Shown: positions 1-5,584, numbered from the stretch's first letter. The stretch: DNA of 8,299 nt from JAVZIQ01 sp037440545 (GCA_037440545.1 JBBITX010000052.1:1-8299); one strand, 5' to 3'. Notes: generated by a model not told the origin, from the sequence alone. Program-made: numbers and translations.

Positions 1-89
1 TTTGCTCCGCCGTGGAAGAGGGTTATGCAAGCCAGCACGTAGTTCATAACTGGCTTCTTCCCGATCAACACTGAGTTGCTTTCCGCCAT
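1..89 (-). CDS. albA: DNA/RNA-binding protein Alba, N-terminal part (runs off window edge)
   Basis: The first 29 codons are visible, reading MAESNSVLIGKKPV followed by MNYVLACITLFHGG. The block S/N-x-V-L-I-G-K-K-P-V-M-N-Y-V is the signature N-terminus of Alba (Sac10b), the small dimeric chromatin protein of archaea that coats DNA and also binds RNA. The lysine pair of the IGKKP motif is the known nucleic-acid contact and the usual acetylation site in Sulfolobus Alba. The ATG at 89 is supported by a GAGGCGGT ribosome-binding site at 102-95, five bases upstream, and by a TATA box further up (177-187). The remaining two thirds lie outside the window. Identification is from the motif alone and is strong despite the short fragment. 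Confidence 0.88.
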   Translation of the reverse strand, partial: MAESNSVLIGKKPVMNYVLACITLFHGGA

Positions 90-176
90 CTTGTACCGCC
101 TCGCTCCTTGATCTCACTTTTCACGTAGCTTCATAACCATCCATATCCATAAATAAATACGTTACGGTTCAACCCC

Positions 177-187
177 TAAATATAAAG
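177..187 (-). promoter_or_regulatory. TATA box of alba
   Basis: On the minus strand this reads CTTTATATTTA, a good archaeal TATA element. Transcription would start about 25 bases downstream, near 155-160, leaving a leader of roughly 65 bases before the alba ATG at 89. A second AT-rich run (148-158, TATTTATTTAT) could be used instead, so the exact element is uncertain. Confidence 0.5.
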
Positions 188-347
188 ACTTAAAATTTGG
201 CAAAACAATTCAGGCCAAGTTAAAGGAGAAATAGACGCTATAACCCGCGATATTATAACGGTTACTTTAGGGCTACATAAGGCCTAAAAACCATAAAATT
301 GCATTTATATTAGGAAATCTGATGGAGAAGACATTTAGCAACAAAAA

Positions 348-357
348 GTATATTTAA
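348..357 (+). promoter_or_regulatory. TATA box of rpl40e
   Basis: GTATATTTAA, preceded by an A-rich tract, sits about 50 bases before the rpl40e ATG at 403. A start of transcription near 378-382 would leave a leader of about 20-25 bases containing the GAAGGATGG ribosome-binding site (385-393). Confidence 0.5.
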
Positions 358-402
358 CACAGTTTACGTGAATTGTATCCTCGTGAAGGATGGTTAATAA
401 AA

Positions 403-564
403 ATGCCTATAATGGACCCATTCAAAAAAACCCTAGCGCAAAATAGAAGGCTTTATGTGAAAATCTGCAGGGAATGCGGGGCGAGAAACGCCACTTCAGC
501 TGTTAAATGCAGAAAATGTCGAAGTAGGAATCTCAGATGGAAAAAGAGGGAAATTGTGAAGTAA
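403..564 (+). CDS. rpl40e: 50S ribosomal protein L40e
   Basis: A 53-residue basic protein starting MPIMDPFKKTLAQNR, close to the usual archaeal L40e opening (MPI-x-DP). It is a zinc-ribbon ribosomal protein of the large subunit; the four zinc ligands are C22, C25, C36 and C39 (CX2C-X10-CX2C). In eukaryotes the same domain is fused behind ubiquitin; the archaeal form stands alone, as here. The frame is open back to a TTG at 373, but the ATG at 403 is preferred because the family begins there and GAAGGATGG lies nine bases upstream. It is transcribed divergently from alba and is followed by a separate tiny lysine-rich ORF. Confidence 0.9.
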   Translation: MPIMDPFKKTLAQNRRLYVKICRECGARNATSAVKCRKCRSRNLRWKKREIVK

Positions 565-631
565 AATTTCTCTAATTTTATCAATCTCTTTTAAAGCAGT
601 ATCAGTTTTTACAATGACCATGATGAAAAAG

Positions 632-639
632 AATATATG
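632..639 (+). promoter_or_regulatory. Possible TATA box of the lysine-rich small ORF
   Basis: AATATATG lies about 50 bases before the GTG start at 685. Transcription starting near 661 would give a leader of about 24 bases that includes the GAGGTG ribosome-binding site. A second AT element, TTTTAAA (647-653), is also present but would place the start on top of that site. Confidence 0.35.
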
Positions 640-684
640 CTGTCAGTTTTAAACGCATTTTTGCTAATTTTGAGGTGTAACTTG

Positions 685-738
685 GTGGCTTCGAAGAAGA
701 AGGCTGCGAAAAAGAAAGTGAAAGAGCAGAAGAAGTAG
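685..738 (+). CDS. Very short lysine-rich peptide ORF (17 aa)
   Basis: I do not recognise a family. The frame encodes MASKKKAAKKKVKEQKK and then stops at TAG; nine of 17 residues are lysine. It is too short for default gene callers. Support comes from its signals: GAGGTG (672-677), a near-perfect archaeal ribosome-binding site, is seven bases from a GTG start (685). A TTG immediately upstream (682) would add one residue. A TATA-like element lies about 50 bases above. The composition suggests a nucleic-acid or ribosome-binding tail. It resembles the basic N-termini of small ribosomal proteins such as S25e, so it could be a free-standing tail, a truncated gene or a regulatory leader peptide. 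Nothing in frame after the stop continues such a protein. It sits between rpl40e and the convergent DUF116 gene. Confidence 0.4.
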   Translation: MASKKKAAKKKVKEQKK

Positions 739-778
739 AGCTGATTTAACTTTCATATATATCCCCAATTTTTCTCCC

Positions 779-1393
779 TTAAATTGTTTTAAGCAAAGTA
801 TCCATATTGAAAAAAGTGTTGGCACACCCATTTTTCAATAGAGGAACAGCTTGTCCTGCCACATTCATGTTTCGCAGAACGTCAACAGCCAGCCTTAATT
901 CCTCTCCGCATGCGACGCCTACGACGCCTTCATATTTTCTAAGCTTTAAAATTTTGGATACACATGAACCGCCTGGAACAATGTAAACGTCGTAGCCCCT
1001 TTTTTCCGCTATAAGAACAACTCTGTTTATTAGGCAGTCAGGGGAACAATGGGCACAAACATATGATGGAATATTTGGATCGAATTTTGCCATGCACCTG
1101 CTATCCATAAACTTCCTTGAACAATGAGGTAGAAAAAGCGCCCTTTTTCTAGTGTTTTTAAACCTTTCCCTTTCCAAAAGGTTCTTAGCCTCCATATCTA
1201 CCAAGTCTTCTAAAAGTAAAATAGCGTCGGAAAGGTTAAGTCCTGTTAACTCCTGAATTTTAAACTTTCTAACAACATCCTGAATAACTGTGCCAACCTT
1301 CCTATGCATACCCTTCTCATAGCCAATTTTAGCAATTTCCATGAAAAAGAACTTAGGAATCTTTGAGAGGTCGAATGTAAATCTGTACGGCAT
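779..1393 (-). CDS. DUF116 family protein
   Basis: A 204-residue protein matching the DUF116 pattern (Pfam PF01976). Residues 113-120 read CAHCSPDC, then come YDVYIVPGGSCV (134-145), VVGVACGEEL (157-166) and QAVPLLKNGCANT (181-193). Eight cysteines (91, 100, 113, 116, 120, 144, 162, 190) cluster in the C-terminal two thirds, which suggests a metal or iron-sulfur site; no function is established for the family that I can name. The N-terminal 80 residues are mostly helical and basic. There is no signal peptide or membrane segment, so it is cytoplasmic. The ATG at 1393 is well placed: GAGGT (1404-1400) lies six bases upstream. It reads in the same direction as tfb but is separated from it by about 180 bases with its own AT-rich promoter candidates, so it is probably a separate transcript. 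Confidence 0.8.
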   Translation of the reverse strand: MPYRFTFDLSKIPKFFFMEIAKIGYEKGMHRKVGTVIQDVVRKFKIQELTGLNLSDAILLLEDLVDMEAKNLLERERFKNTRKRALFLPHCSRKFMDSRCMAKFDPNIPSYVCAHCSPDCLINRVVLIAEKRGYDVYIVPGGSCVSKILKLRKYEGVVGVACGEELRLAVDVLRNMNVAGQAVPLLKNGCANTFFNMDTLLKTI

Positions 1394-1446
1394 AATTTTA
1401 CCTCATGCTGAACAAGCCTTTAAAATTAACCCTTAAAGTATACCAC

Positions 1447-1455
1447 TAATTTTAA
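1447..1455 (-). promoter_or_regulatory. Candidate TATA box of the DUF116 gene
   Basis: Minus-strand TTAAAATTA lies about 55 bases before the ATG at 1393 and would place a start near 1426, upstream of the GAGGT site. An alternative, TATACTTTAAG (1442-1432), is closer and would give a very short leader. I cannot decide between them. Confidence 0.3.
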
Positions 1456-1575
1456 GTTCAACTAAAATTTGGAATTGCCAAGCATTTCTAAAATAGAATT
1501 AACATATACATTTTCTCATTTAGCCTTAATGGCGAAGCCAACTTACTTGAAAGTTTAATGAACAGTGTAAAATGG

Positions 1576-2535
1576 TTAGAGGCTCATTTTAAACATTAGT
1601 CTTTCGACAAGTTCTTTGTAGCGGTTTCTTATTGTAACCTCTGTAACCTGTGCTATTTCAGCTATTTCTCTCTGGGTTTTTCTCTCTCCTATGAGGACGG
1701 AAGCTATGTAGCTTGCAGCTGCAGCGATGCCTGTTGGGCCCCTTCCTGATGTTAGCTTAAGCTCCCTTGCGGCGACTAGGATTTTGTGAGCTATTTCCTC
1801 AACCTTACCCTGCATGGTCAACTGGTTTGAGAACTTTGCAATGTACTGGCTTGGTTTTAGGGGCGGAATAGAGAAATCTAGCTCTTTAATCAGAAACCTG
1901 TAGCTTCTGCCAACCTCCTTTTTATCCACGTTTGACGCTTGTGCTATTTCCTCCAATGTTCTTGGAAGCCCACATTGTCTACAGGCCAGATATATGGCAG
2001 CTGAAGTTACACCTTGGATAGAGCGTCCACGGATAAGGTGTTCTTTTACAGCTTTTCTGTATATGAGGGAGGCTGTTTCAAGAATGTTCTTCGGCAGGCT
2101 TAAGTTATTGGAAATCTTTGTTATTTCAGATAATGCAAAGGCAAGGTTTCGCTCTGTTGCATCGGAAACTCTTATTCGCCTTTGCCATTTTCTAAGGCGG
2201 TAAACTTGCGCCTTCTGTCCTGGAGAAAGGCCTTTTCCGTAAATGTCCCGGTCGTGCCAGTCAATCATTGTGGATAATCCTTTATCGTGGATTGTGTAGG
2301 TTAACGGCGCTCCAACCCTGGCTCTTTTAGCCCTTTGTTCGTCGTCGAAGGCTCTCCACTCAGGTCCTCTGTCAGCTATTTTTGCGGCTATGACAAAGCC
2401 GCATTCCATGCAAACAAGTTCTGCACACTCATAATCTCGCATAAGCCTTGTACTGCCACATTCAGGGCAAACTTGAACTTTGGGACTTGAAACAGTTAAG
2501 TGAACTGTGGAGTCGTCAACTTCAGAATCATCCAA
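1576..2535 (-). CDS. tfb: Transcription initiation factor IIB (TFB)
   Basis: A full-length 319-residue TFB, the archaeal TFIIB that binds TBP and the BRE and recruits RNA polymerase. An N-terminal zinc ribbon has ligands C23, C26, C42 and C45 (CX2C-X15-CX2C). The B-reader/linker region follows (about 56-100, starting DRGPEWRAFDDEQ). Two cyclin-like repeats cover roughly 112-215 and 222-315; the last carries the helix-turn-helix (RKTQREIAEIAQ to TIRNRYKEL) that reads the BRE. The start is a TTG at 2535 directly after the gar1 stop codon (TAG 2538-2536). It has a strong AGGAGG site at 2550-2545, nine bases upstream, inside the end of gar1. The nearby ATG (2531) is out of frame. The gar1-tfb pairing is common in archaea and implies cotranscription and translational coupling. 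Confidence 0.96.
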   Translation of the reverse strand: MDDSEVDDSTVHLTVSSPKVQVCPECGSTRLMRDYECAELVCMECGFVIAAKIADRGPEWRAFDDEQRAKRARVGAPLTYTIHDKGLSTMIDWHDRDIYGKGLSPGQKAQVYRLRKWQRRIRVSDATERNLAFALSEITKISNNLSLPKNILETASLIYRKAVKEHLIRGRSIQGVTSAAIYLACRQCGLPRTLEEIAQASNVDKKEVGRSYRFLIKELDFSIPPLKPSQYIAKFSNQLTMQGKVEEIAHKILVAARELKLTSGRGPTGIAAAASYIASVLIGERKTQREIAEIAQVTEVTIRNRYKELVERLMFKMSL

Positions 2536-2781
2536 CTAGGTTTTCCTCCTTGTTCCTTTCGAGGGGAGAAAATACAATGTTTTGTTAACTAAACTTTCAG
2601 GCAGAGTTTTAGGTTTAACAGCAGCGTAGGGCGAGGAAACTGGCCCCATAATGTCGAAAACCTCTCCTACAACCTTTAAATTCTCATCAACAACCTTGTC
2701 GCCGATCTTAGGAGTGTTTTCAACTTTTACGATGATTTTCCCGCTTGAGCTTAAGTGTAGCGCTCTGCCCAGTCGAATCAA
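2536..2781 (-). CDS. gar1: H/ACA RNA-protein complex subunit Gar1
   Basis: An 81-residue protein with the Gar1 core: a six-stranded barrel-type sequence with IGDKVVDENLKVVGEV (26-41), then FDIMGPVSSPYAAVKP (42-57) and LVNKTLYF (64-71). The FDIxGPVxxPYxxVKP block is the Gar1 signature. Gar1 binds Cbf5 and helps substrate release in the H/ACA pseudouridylation complex with Nop10 and L7Ae. Length matches archaeal Gar1, which lacks the eukaryotic glycine-arginine tails. The start is a TTG at 2781 with GAGGGG (2797-2792) ten bases upstream; there is no earlier ATG in frame. It is the first gene of a gar1-tfb operon driven by a strong TATA box (2824-2833). Confidence 0.92.
   Translation of the reverse strand: MIRLGRALHLSSSGKIIVKVENTPKIGDKVVDENLKVVGEVFDIMGPVSSPYAAVKPKTLPESLVNKTLYFLPSKGTRRKT
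2545..2550 (-). promoter_or_regulatory. Ribosome-binding site fixing the TTG start of tfb
   Basis: Minus-strand AGGAGG lies within the last codons of gar1, nine bases from TTG (2535). It supports a start at TTG, as the only nearby ATG (2531-2529) is in another frame. Confidence 0.7.
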
Positions 2782-2823
2782 ATTTTCAGAACCCCTCGAA
2801 AAACAAAAGTTTCAACGAAACAT

Positions 2824-2833
2824 GTTATATAAA
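2824..2833 (-). promoter_or_regulatory. BRE/TATA promoter of the gar1-tfb operon
   Basis: The minus strand reads TTTATATAAC preceded by the purine-rich AGAAAGG, a textbook archaeal BRE plus TATA. Transcription would start near 2804, giving a leader of about 20 bases containing GAGGGG. The TATA core is nearly symmetric, so weak firing towards the L7Ae operon is conceivable. Confidence 0.7.
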
Positions 2834-2885
2834 CCTTTCTACGTTACAGCTTTAGGGTGGGGTTTTGTTAGGTTTAGTCGAAACC

Positions 2886-2894
2886 TTCATAAAT
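2886..2894 (+). promoter_or_regulatory. Candidate TATA box of the L7Ae operon
   Basis: TTCATAAAT follows CGAAACC (a possible BRE) and lies about 45 bases before the L7Ae ATG, which would put the start near 2915 with a leader of about 20 bases. It is weaker than the opposing gar1 promoter. Confidence 0.45.
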
Positions 2895-2924
2895 GGGTGT
2901 TGTTGATAAAGATGTGCGTTAGGG

Positions 2925-2930
2925 GGTGAG
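2925..2930 (+). promoter_or_regulatory. Ribosome-binding site of L7Ae
   Basis: GGTGAG, five bases from ATG 2935, matches the 16S anti-Shine-Dalgarno core. It overlaps the upstream in-frame GTG (2926), which therefore is unlikely to be the start. Confidence 0.65.
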
Positions 2931-2934
2931 GCTT

Positions 2935-3315
2935 ATGTCCAAGCCGTTCTATGTGAAATTTGAGGTTCCGAAGGAAGTTGCAGATGCAGCCTATGAAGCC
3001 CTGCAAATCGCCGCCAAAACAGGTAGTGTAAGGAAGGGAACAAACGAGACAACTAAGGCTGTTGAAAGAGCCCAGGCCAAACTTGTTGTCATAGCGGAAG
3101 ACGTTGACCCGCCAGAAGTTGTGGCTCACCTGCCTCTTTTATGTGAAGAGAGGAAAATACCATACGTGTTCGTTCCAAGTAAGGAGAAGATAGGAAGCTC
3201 TGTGGGCATTGACGTGCCAGCCGCCTCAGCATGTGTGGTCAGCGAAGGAGAAGCCGCCGGCCTGGTTAAAGAAATAATTAAAAGATTAGAGCAGATTAGA
3301 AAGGGAGCTAAGTAA
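2935..3315 (+). CDS. rpl7ae: 50S ribosomal protein L7Ae
   Basis: A 126-residue L7Ae, an RNA-binding protein that recognises kink-turns in 23S rRNA, box C/D RNAs and H/ACA RNAs, so it serves both the ribosome and RNA-modification particles. The signature RKGTNETTKAVERA (33-46), then KLVVIAEDVDPPEV (49-62), is intact; N37, E38 and K41 correspond to the known kink-turn contacts. The IPYVFVPSKEKIG segment and the C-terminal helix are also complete. The frame opens at a GTG (2926), but the ATG at 2935 gives the usual opening MSKPFYVKFEVP, and GGTGA (2925-2929) is five bases before it; the GTG would overlap that site. Its stop overlaps the S28e start by one base (TAATG), so the two are translationally coupled. 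Confidence 0.96.
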   Translation: MSKPFYVKFEVPKEVADAAYEALQIAAKTGSVRKGTNETTKAVERAQAKLVVIAEDVDPPEVVAHLPLLCEERKIPYVFVPSKEKIGSSVGIDVPAASACVVSEGEAAGLVKEIIKRLEQIRKGAK

Positions 3316-3542
3316 TGAGCAGGGAAGCTGCATCAGCCGAAGAAGAACTAACACCGGCTGAAGTTATTCAGGTTATTGGACGTACAGGTGTAACTGGCGA
3401 AATTACACAGGTTAGAGTGCGAATTTTAGAGGGAAAAGATAAAGGGCGCATAATAACCCGTAACGTTAAAGGCCCTGTAAGGGTTCAAGACATTTTAATG
3501 CTTAGGGAGACGGAGAGAGAAGCGAAGAAAATCACCAGATAG
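3315..3542 (+). CDS. rps28e: 30S ribosomal protein S28e
   Basis: A 75-residue small-subunit protein with the S28e OB-fold pattern: PAEVIQVIGRTGVTGEITQV (19-38), then RVRILEGKDKGRIITRNVKG (39-58) and PVRVQDILMLRETEREAKKI (59 onward), whose DILMLRETEREA tail is diagnostic. S28e lies near the mRNA exit of the 30S subunit. The ATG overlaps the last base of the L7Ae stop codon (TAATG), and GGGAG (3303-3307) inside L7Ae is seven bases upstream. L7Ae-S28e-L24e is a conserved archaeal ribosomal operon. The N-terminus (EAASAEEEL) is a little longer and more acidic than in the shortest homologues. Confidence 0.96.
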   Translation: MSREAASAEEELTPAEVIQVIGRTGVTGEITQVRVRILEGKDKGRIITRNVKGPVRVQDILMLRETEREAKKITR

Positions 3543-3564
3543 CAAAATTTTAGTGAATGACAAG

Positions 3565-3570
3565 GGTGAG
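3565..3570 (+). promoter_or_regulatory. Ribosome-binding site fixing the TTG start of rpl24e
   Basis: GGTGAG lies five bases before TTG 3576, the same geometry as for L7Ae. The alternative GTG start at 3570 overlaps this element. Confidence 0.6.
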
Positions 3571-3575
3571 TGCAT

Positions 3576-3773
3576 TTGCCTAAACCTAGAAAATGCTCGT
3601 TTTGCGGCAACGAGTTTCCAATTGGAACAGGCATGATGTACGTTAAAAACGACGGCTCAATTTTTTGGTTCTGTTCAAGCAAATGCCGTAAAAACTCTCT
3701 TAAGCTTAAACGAGATGCCCGTAAGCTTAAATGGACAACTTATTATGGCAAGGAGGAGAAGGGAAAAGCCTAA
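3576..3773 (+). CDS. rpl24e: 50S ribosomal protein L24e
   Basis: A 65-residue zinc-finger ribosomal protein. The opening MPKPRKCSFCGNEFPIGTG and the later FCSSKCRKN are classic L24e; zinc ligands are C7, C10, C33 and C37 (CX2C-X22-CX3C), followed by the basic LKLKRDARKLKWT segment. The frame also allows GTG at 3570 (two extra residues), but that codon overlaps the GGTGAG ribosome-binding site, so TTG 3576 is preferred and gives the usual family length. It is the last gene of the L7Ae-S28e-L24e operon, 33 bases after S28e. In many archaea ndk and infB follow; here a convergent radical SAM gene follows after 26 bases. Confidence 0.95.
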   Translation: MPKPRKCSFCGNEFPIGTGMMYVKNDGSIFWFCSSKCRKNSLKLKRDARKLKWTTYYGKEEKGKA

Positions 3774-3799
3774 ACTTTAATGAGGCTTTCTGCTTTATT

Positions 3800-5329
3800 T
3801 CAAAGCCCAACTATTTTCTCCCATAATGGTTTGTTGTTGATGCATCCGATATCTGGGGCTTTCACGTTTCCGTTAAAATAGCCATAGGCTCTTGCACGGC
3901 ATCCCCCGCATATGTACTTGTCAGGGCATATTCCACATCCAACCATTTTGCCGTTTACAGTGTAGGATTCGAGTTTTTCTCTTGTTCTCAGCTCCCATAA
4001 CATTGGTTTTGTGTCCCAGATTTTTTCAAAGTTGCCATTTAAAATGTTGCCTAAAACAGTGTTCACGTTTGTTGGGAAGAATACGCATGGTTTTATGTCT
4101 CCGTTAGGTTCAACTGCACAGTATAATCTTCCCGCCCCGCATCCGCCTAAAAAGTTGGCGACGTTCTCCACCCCCTTCTTTGCAGCGTAGTGAGCTTCAA
4201 CCATGAACTTGTGGCCCATTTCCTCTGAGAGCTTTTTCGTTACGCTTGCGTACTGGGGACATGTGCTGAAAAATCTGTCCACCTTAACATTTGACTTTCC
4301 AATTTTCAACTCTTCCTCCTTAGCCTTAAGGTATAAGCTGATAATTTCTTTACCGATTGTTTGCAAAACGTGTAGTCTTTGGTCTGGAGTTAAGTCCAGT
4401 TCAACATGTGTCTTAGCCCTTCCAGTGGGGATATAGTTGAAATGCATGAACCGTACATTCAGCTCTTTTGCCAGCTGAAGTATTTTCTCTGTTTCTGCGA
4501 AGTTGTCTCTATGAAGGACTGTTGCGATGCATGTGTCTATCCCTTCTTCAACACAGTTTTTTACTCCTTGAATTGCTTTTTCAAAAGCTCCAGGTATGCC
4601 TCTGAAATCATCATGCACTTGGGGGGAGGCGCCGTCTATGCTTATCTCCACATAATCCACGCCAGCATCCTTAACCTTCCTAGCGTTGTCCCTTGTCAGT
4701 AACGTACCGTTTGAGGCTATGCTTATATAAGGAATATGTTTTTTAGCATAAGCCGCCACTTCGAAGAAGTCCTTCCTTGCAAGGGGTTCGCCTCCGCTAA
4801 AGGAAAGCGCTGGCAAGCCAACGCCGGCAACCTTTGAAAGTATATCTATAACCTGCTTGGCCTCATCCTTTGAAAGTTCTCTGCGTTTTCCCCCGCCAGC
4901 ATCCTCATAACAGTGTTTACACTTCAAATTGCATAGATATGTAAAATTCCAGACCACCTCGAAGGGACCTGCAGGAACAAAAGGCACGTGTATACCATAC
5001 TTTTCTATACCTCTCATCATTAATCCGAAACCTTTAAACCAAGCCCCGCCGTAACGATCCTCTATAAACTGCCTCCTCATAAAATCCTTATCAGCCCTTA
5101 GTATAAGACTGCCAATGTTATAGAAGGGCTTAGCGATTCTCTGGCTTACACTCCTACAAGTCGGACATAAAGATATATGCTCTCCGAGAAAATCCTTCAA
5201 AGAATTTAGAAGGAGATTACCGTCTAAAGGGCATTCCCTGTCAAAGCGGCTAATCAAGTATTTTAAAAAAGGATTCACGGCAACCTCGAGAAACGCGTTC
5301 TCAAGGGTGTCTACCTGCATATCACCCAC
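3800..5329 (-). CDS. Radical SAM/SPASM domain protein with long N-terminal extension
   Basis: A 509-residue enzyme. The radical SAM core starts near residue 122 (GPFEVVWNFTYLCNLKC). The [4Fe-4S] ligands are C133, C137 and C140 (CX3CX2C), and the SAM-binding GGEP motif is at 179-182. SNGTLLT (207-213) and VEISIDGA (227-234) are further core strands. A SPASM-type C-terminal domain adds cysteines 397, 404, 415, 465, 468, 474, 477 and 496, likely carrying auxiliary clusters; the GGCRARAYGY block resembles heme-pathway (AhbC/AhbD, NirJ) and peptide-modifying SPASM enzymes. The first 120 residues form a separate mostly helical region with C33 and CPTC (55-58), as in a group of anaerobic-archaeal radical SAM proteins without assigned function. 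The substrate cannot be told; no precursor peptide or heme gene is adjacent. The start is GTG 5329, or ATG 5320 (three residues shorter). Confidence 0.9.
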   Translation of the reverse strand: MGDMQVDTLENAFLEVAVNPFLKYLISRFDRECPLDGNLLLNSLKDFLGEHISLCPTCRSVSQRIAKPFYNIGSLILRADKDFMRRQFIEDRYGGAWFKGFGLMMRGIEKYGIHVPFVPAGPFEVVWNFTYLCNLKCKHCYEDAGGGKRRELSKDEAKQVIDILSKVAGVGLPALSFSGGEPLARKDFFEVAAYAKKHIPYISIASNGTLLTRDNARKVKDAGVDYVEISIDGASPQVHDDFRGIPGAFEKAIQGVKNCVEEGIDTCIATVLHRDNFAETEKILQLAKELNVRFMHFNYIPTGRAKTHVELDLTPDQRLHVLQTIGKEIISLYLKAKEEELKIGKSNVKVDRFFSTCPQYASVTKKLSEEMGHKFMVEAHYAAKKGVENVANFLGGCGAGRLYCAVEPNGDIKPCVFFPTNVNTVLGNILNGNFEKIWDTKPMLWELRTREKLESYTVNGKMVGCGICPDKYICGGCRARAYGYFNGNVKAPDIGCINNKPLWEKIVGL

Positions 5330-5354
5330 TTATTATGACAAAAGTGTGCTAATC

Positions 5355-5363
5355 TATTATAAT
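5355..5363 (-). promoter_or_regulatory. TATA box of the radical SAM gene
   Basis: Minus-strand ATTATAATA preceded by GGGGAAA (possible BRE). The expected transcription start is near 5332-5335, only a few bases before GTG 5329, which suggests a leaderless or nearly leaderless mRNA. Confidence 0.5.
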
Positions 5364-5407
5364 TTTCCCCTCGACATGATAAGCCCTGAAAGAAAAAAGC
5401 CAAAAAT

Positions 5408-5448
5408 AAATTGCACATACCTAAAACTGATAATGTATAATGCAATTT
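5408..5448. repeat. Inverted repeat downstream of the initiator tRNA
   Basis: AAATTGCA (5408-5415) and TGCAATTT (5441-5448) are perfect complements, and ATAC (5417-5420) pairs with GTAT (5435-5438) inside. Together they form a stem of 12 pairs with a small internal loop and a 14-base loop. It lies 32 bases beyond the 3' end of the tRNA and upstream of the radical SAM promoter. Confidence 0.45.
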
Positions 5449-5515
5449 CATCTTTTAGTAAACTGTAAAAGTGTAATAATAGCGGGGGGTCGATTTGAAC
5501 GACCGATCTCTGGGT

Positions 5516-5563
5516 ATCTCAGAGACAGCGATGATCCTTCTTACTTATCATTTCGCTGCCTCC
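5516..5563 (-). other. tRNA intron at position 37/38 (48 nt)
   Basis: Starts GGAGGCAGCG and ends CTCTGAGAT. It forms a full bulge-helix-bulge with the exons: anticodon stem CUGGG/CCCAG as outer helix, CUCA/UGAG as the four-pair central helix, three-base bulges UAG and AUA, and an inner helix GAGGCAGCGA paired with UCGCUGUCUC. Cutting each bulge after its second base gives the loop CUCAUAA. Substrate of the archaeal splicing endonuclease. Confidence 0.85.
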
Positions 5564-5584
5564 TATGAGCCCAGCGGGTTAATC

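Larger units (their letters stand above)
90..402. other. Divergent alba / rpl40e intergenic region, no gene seen
   Basis: This 313-base AT-rich spacer separates the divergent alba and rpl40e starts. It holds the alba leader and TATA box on the left and the rpl40e TATA box and leader on the right. I see no open frame with a ribosome-binding site and no tRNA. A short imperfect hairpin (TTTAGG 266-271 with CCTAAA 283-288) is present but too weak to name as an RNA. Confidence 0.5.

Noticed and set aside
266..288. Hairpin TTTAGG/CCTAAA in the alba-rpl40e spacer as a small RNA
   Set aside because: Only six pairs, AT-rich, and no promoter or terminator placed for it.
373..402. Ten-codon N-terminal extension of L40e from TTG 373
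   Set aside because: Archaeal L40e begins with MPI-x-DP, and the ribosome-binding site is placed for ATG 403.
1521..1557. Short ORF MAKPTYLKV on the plus strand between DUF116 and tfb
   Set aside because: Nine codons, no ribosome-binding site, no promoter.
2651..3129. Overlapping antisense frames over gar1 and L7Ae
   Set aside because: They are mirror readings of well-identified genes, with no ribosome-binding sites or recognisable domains.
3892..4702. Three plus-strand frames inside the radical SAM gene
   Set aside because: Cysteine-rich shadows of the opposite strand, without start signals.
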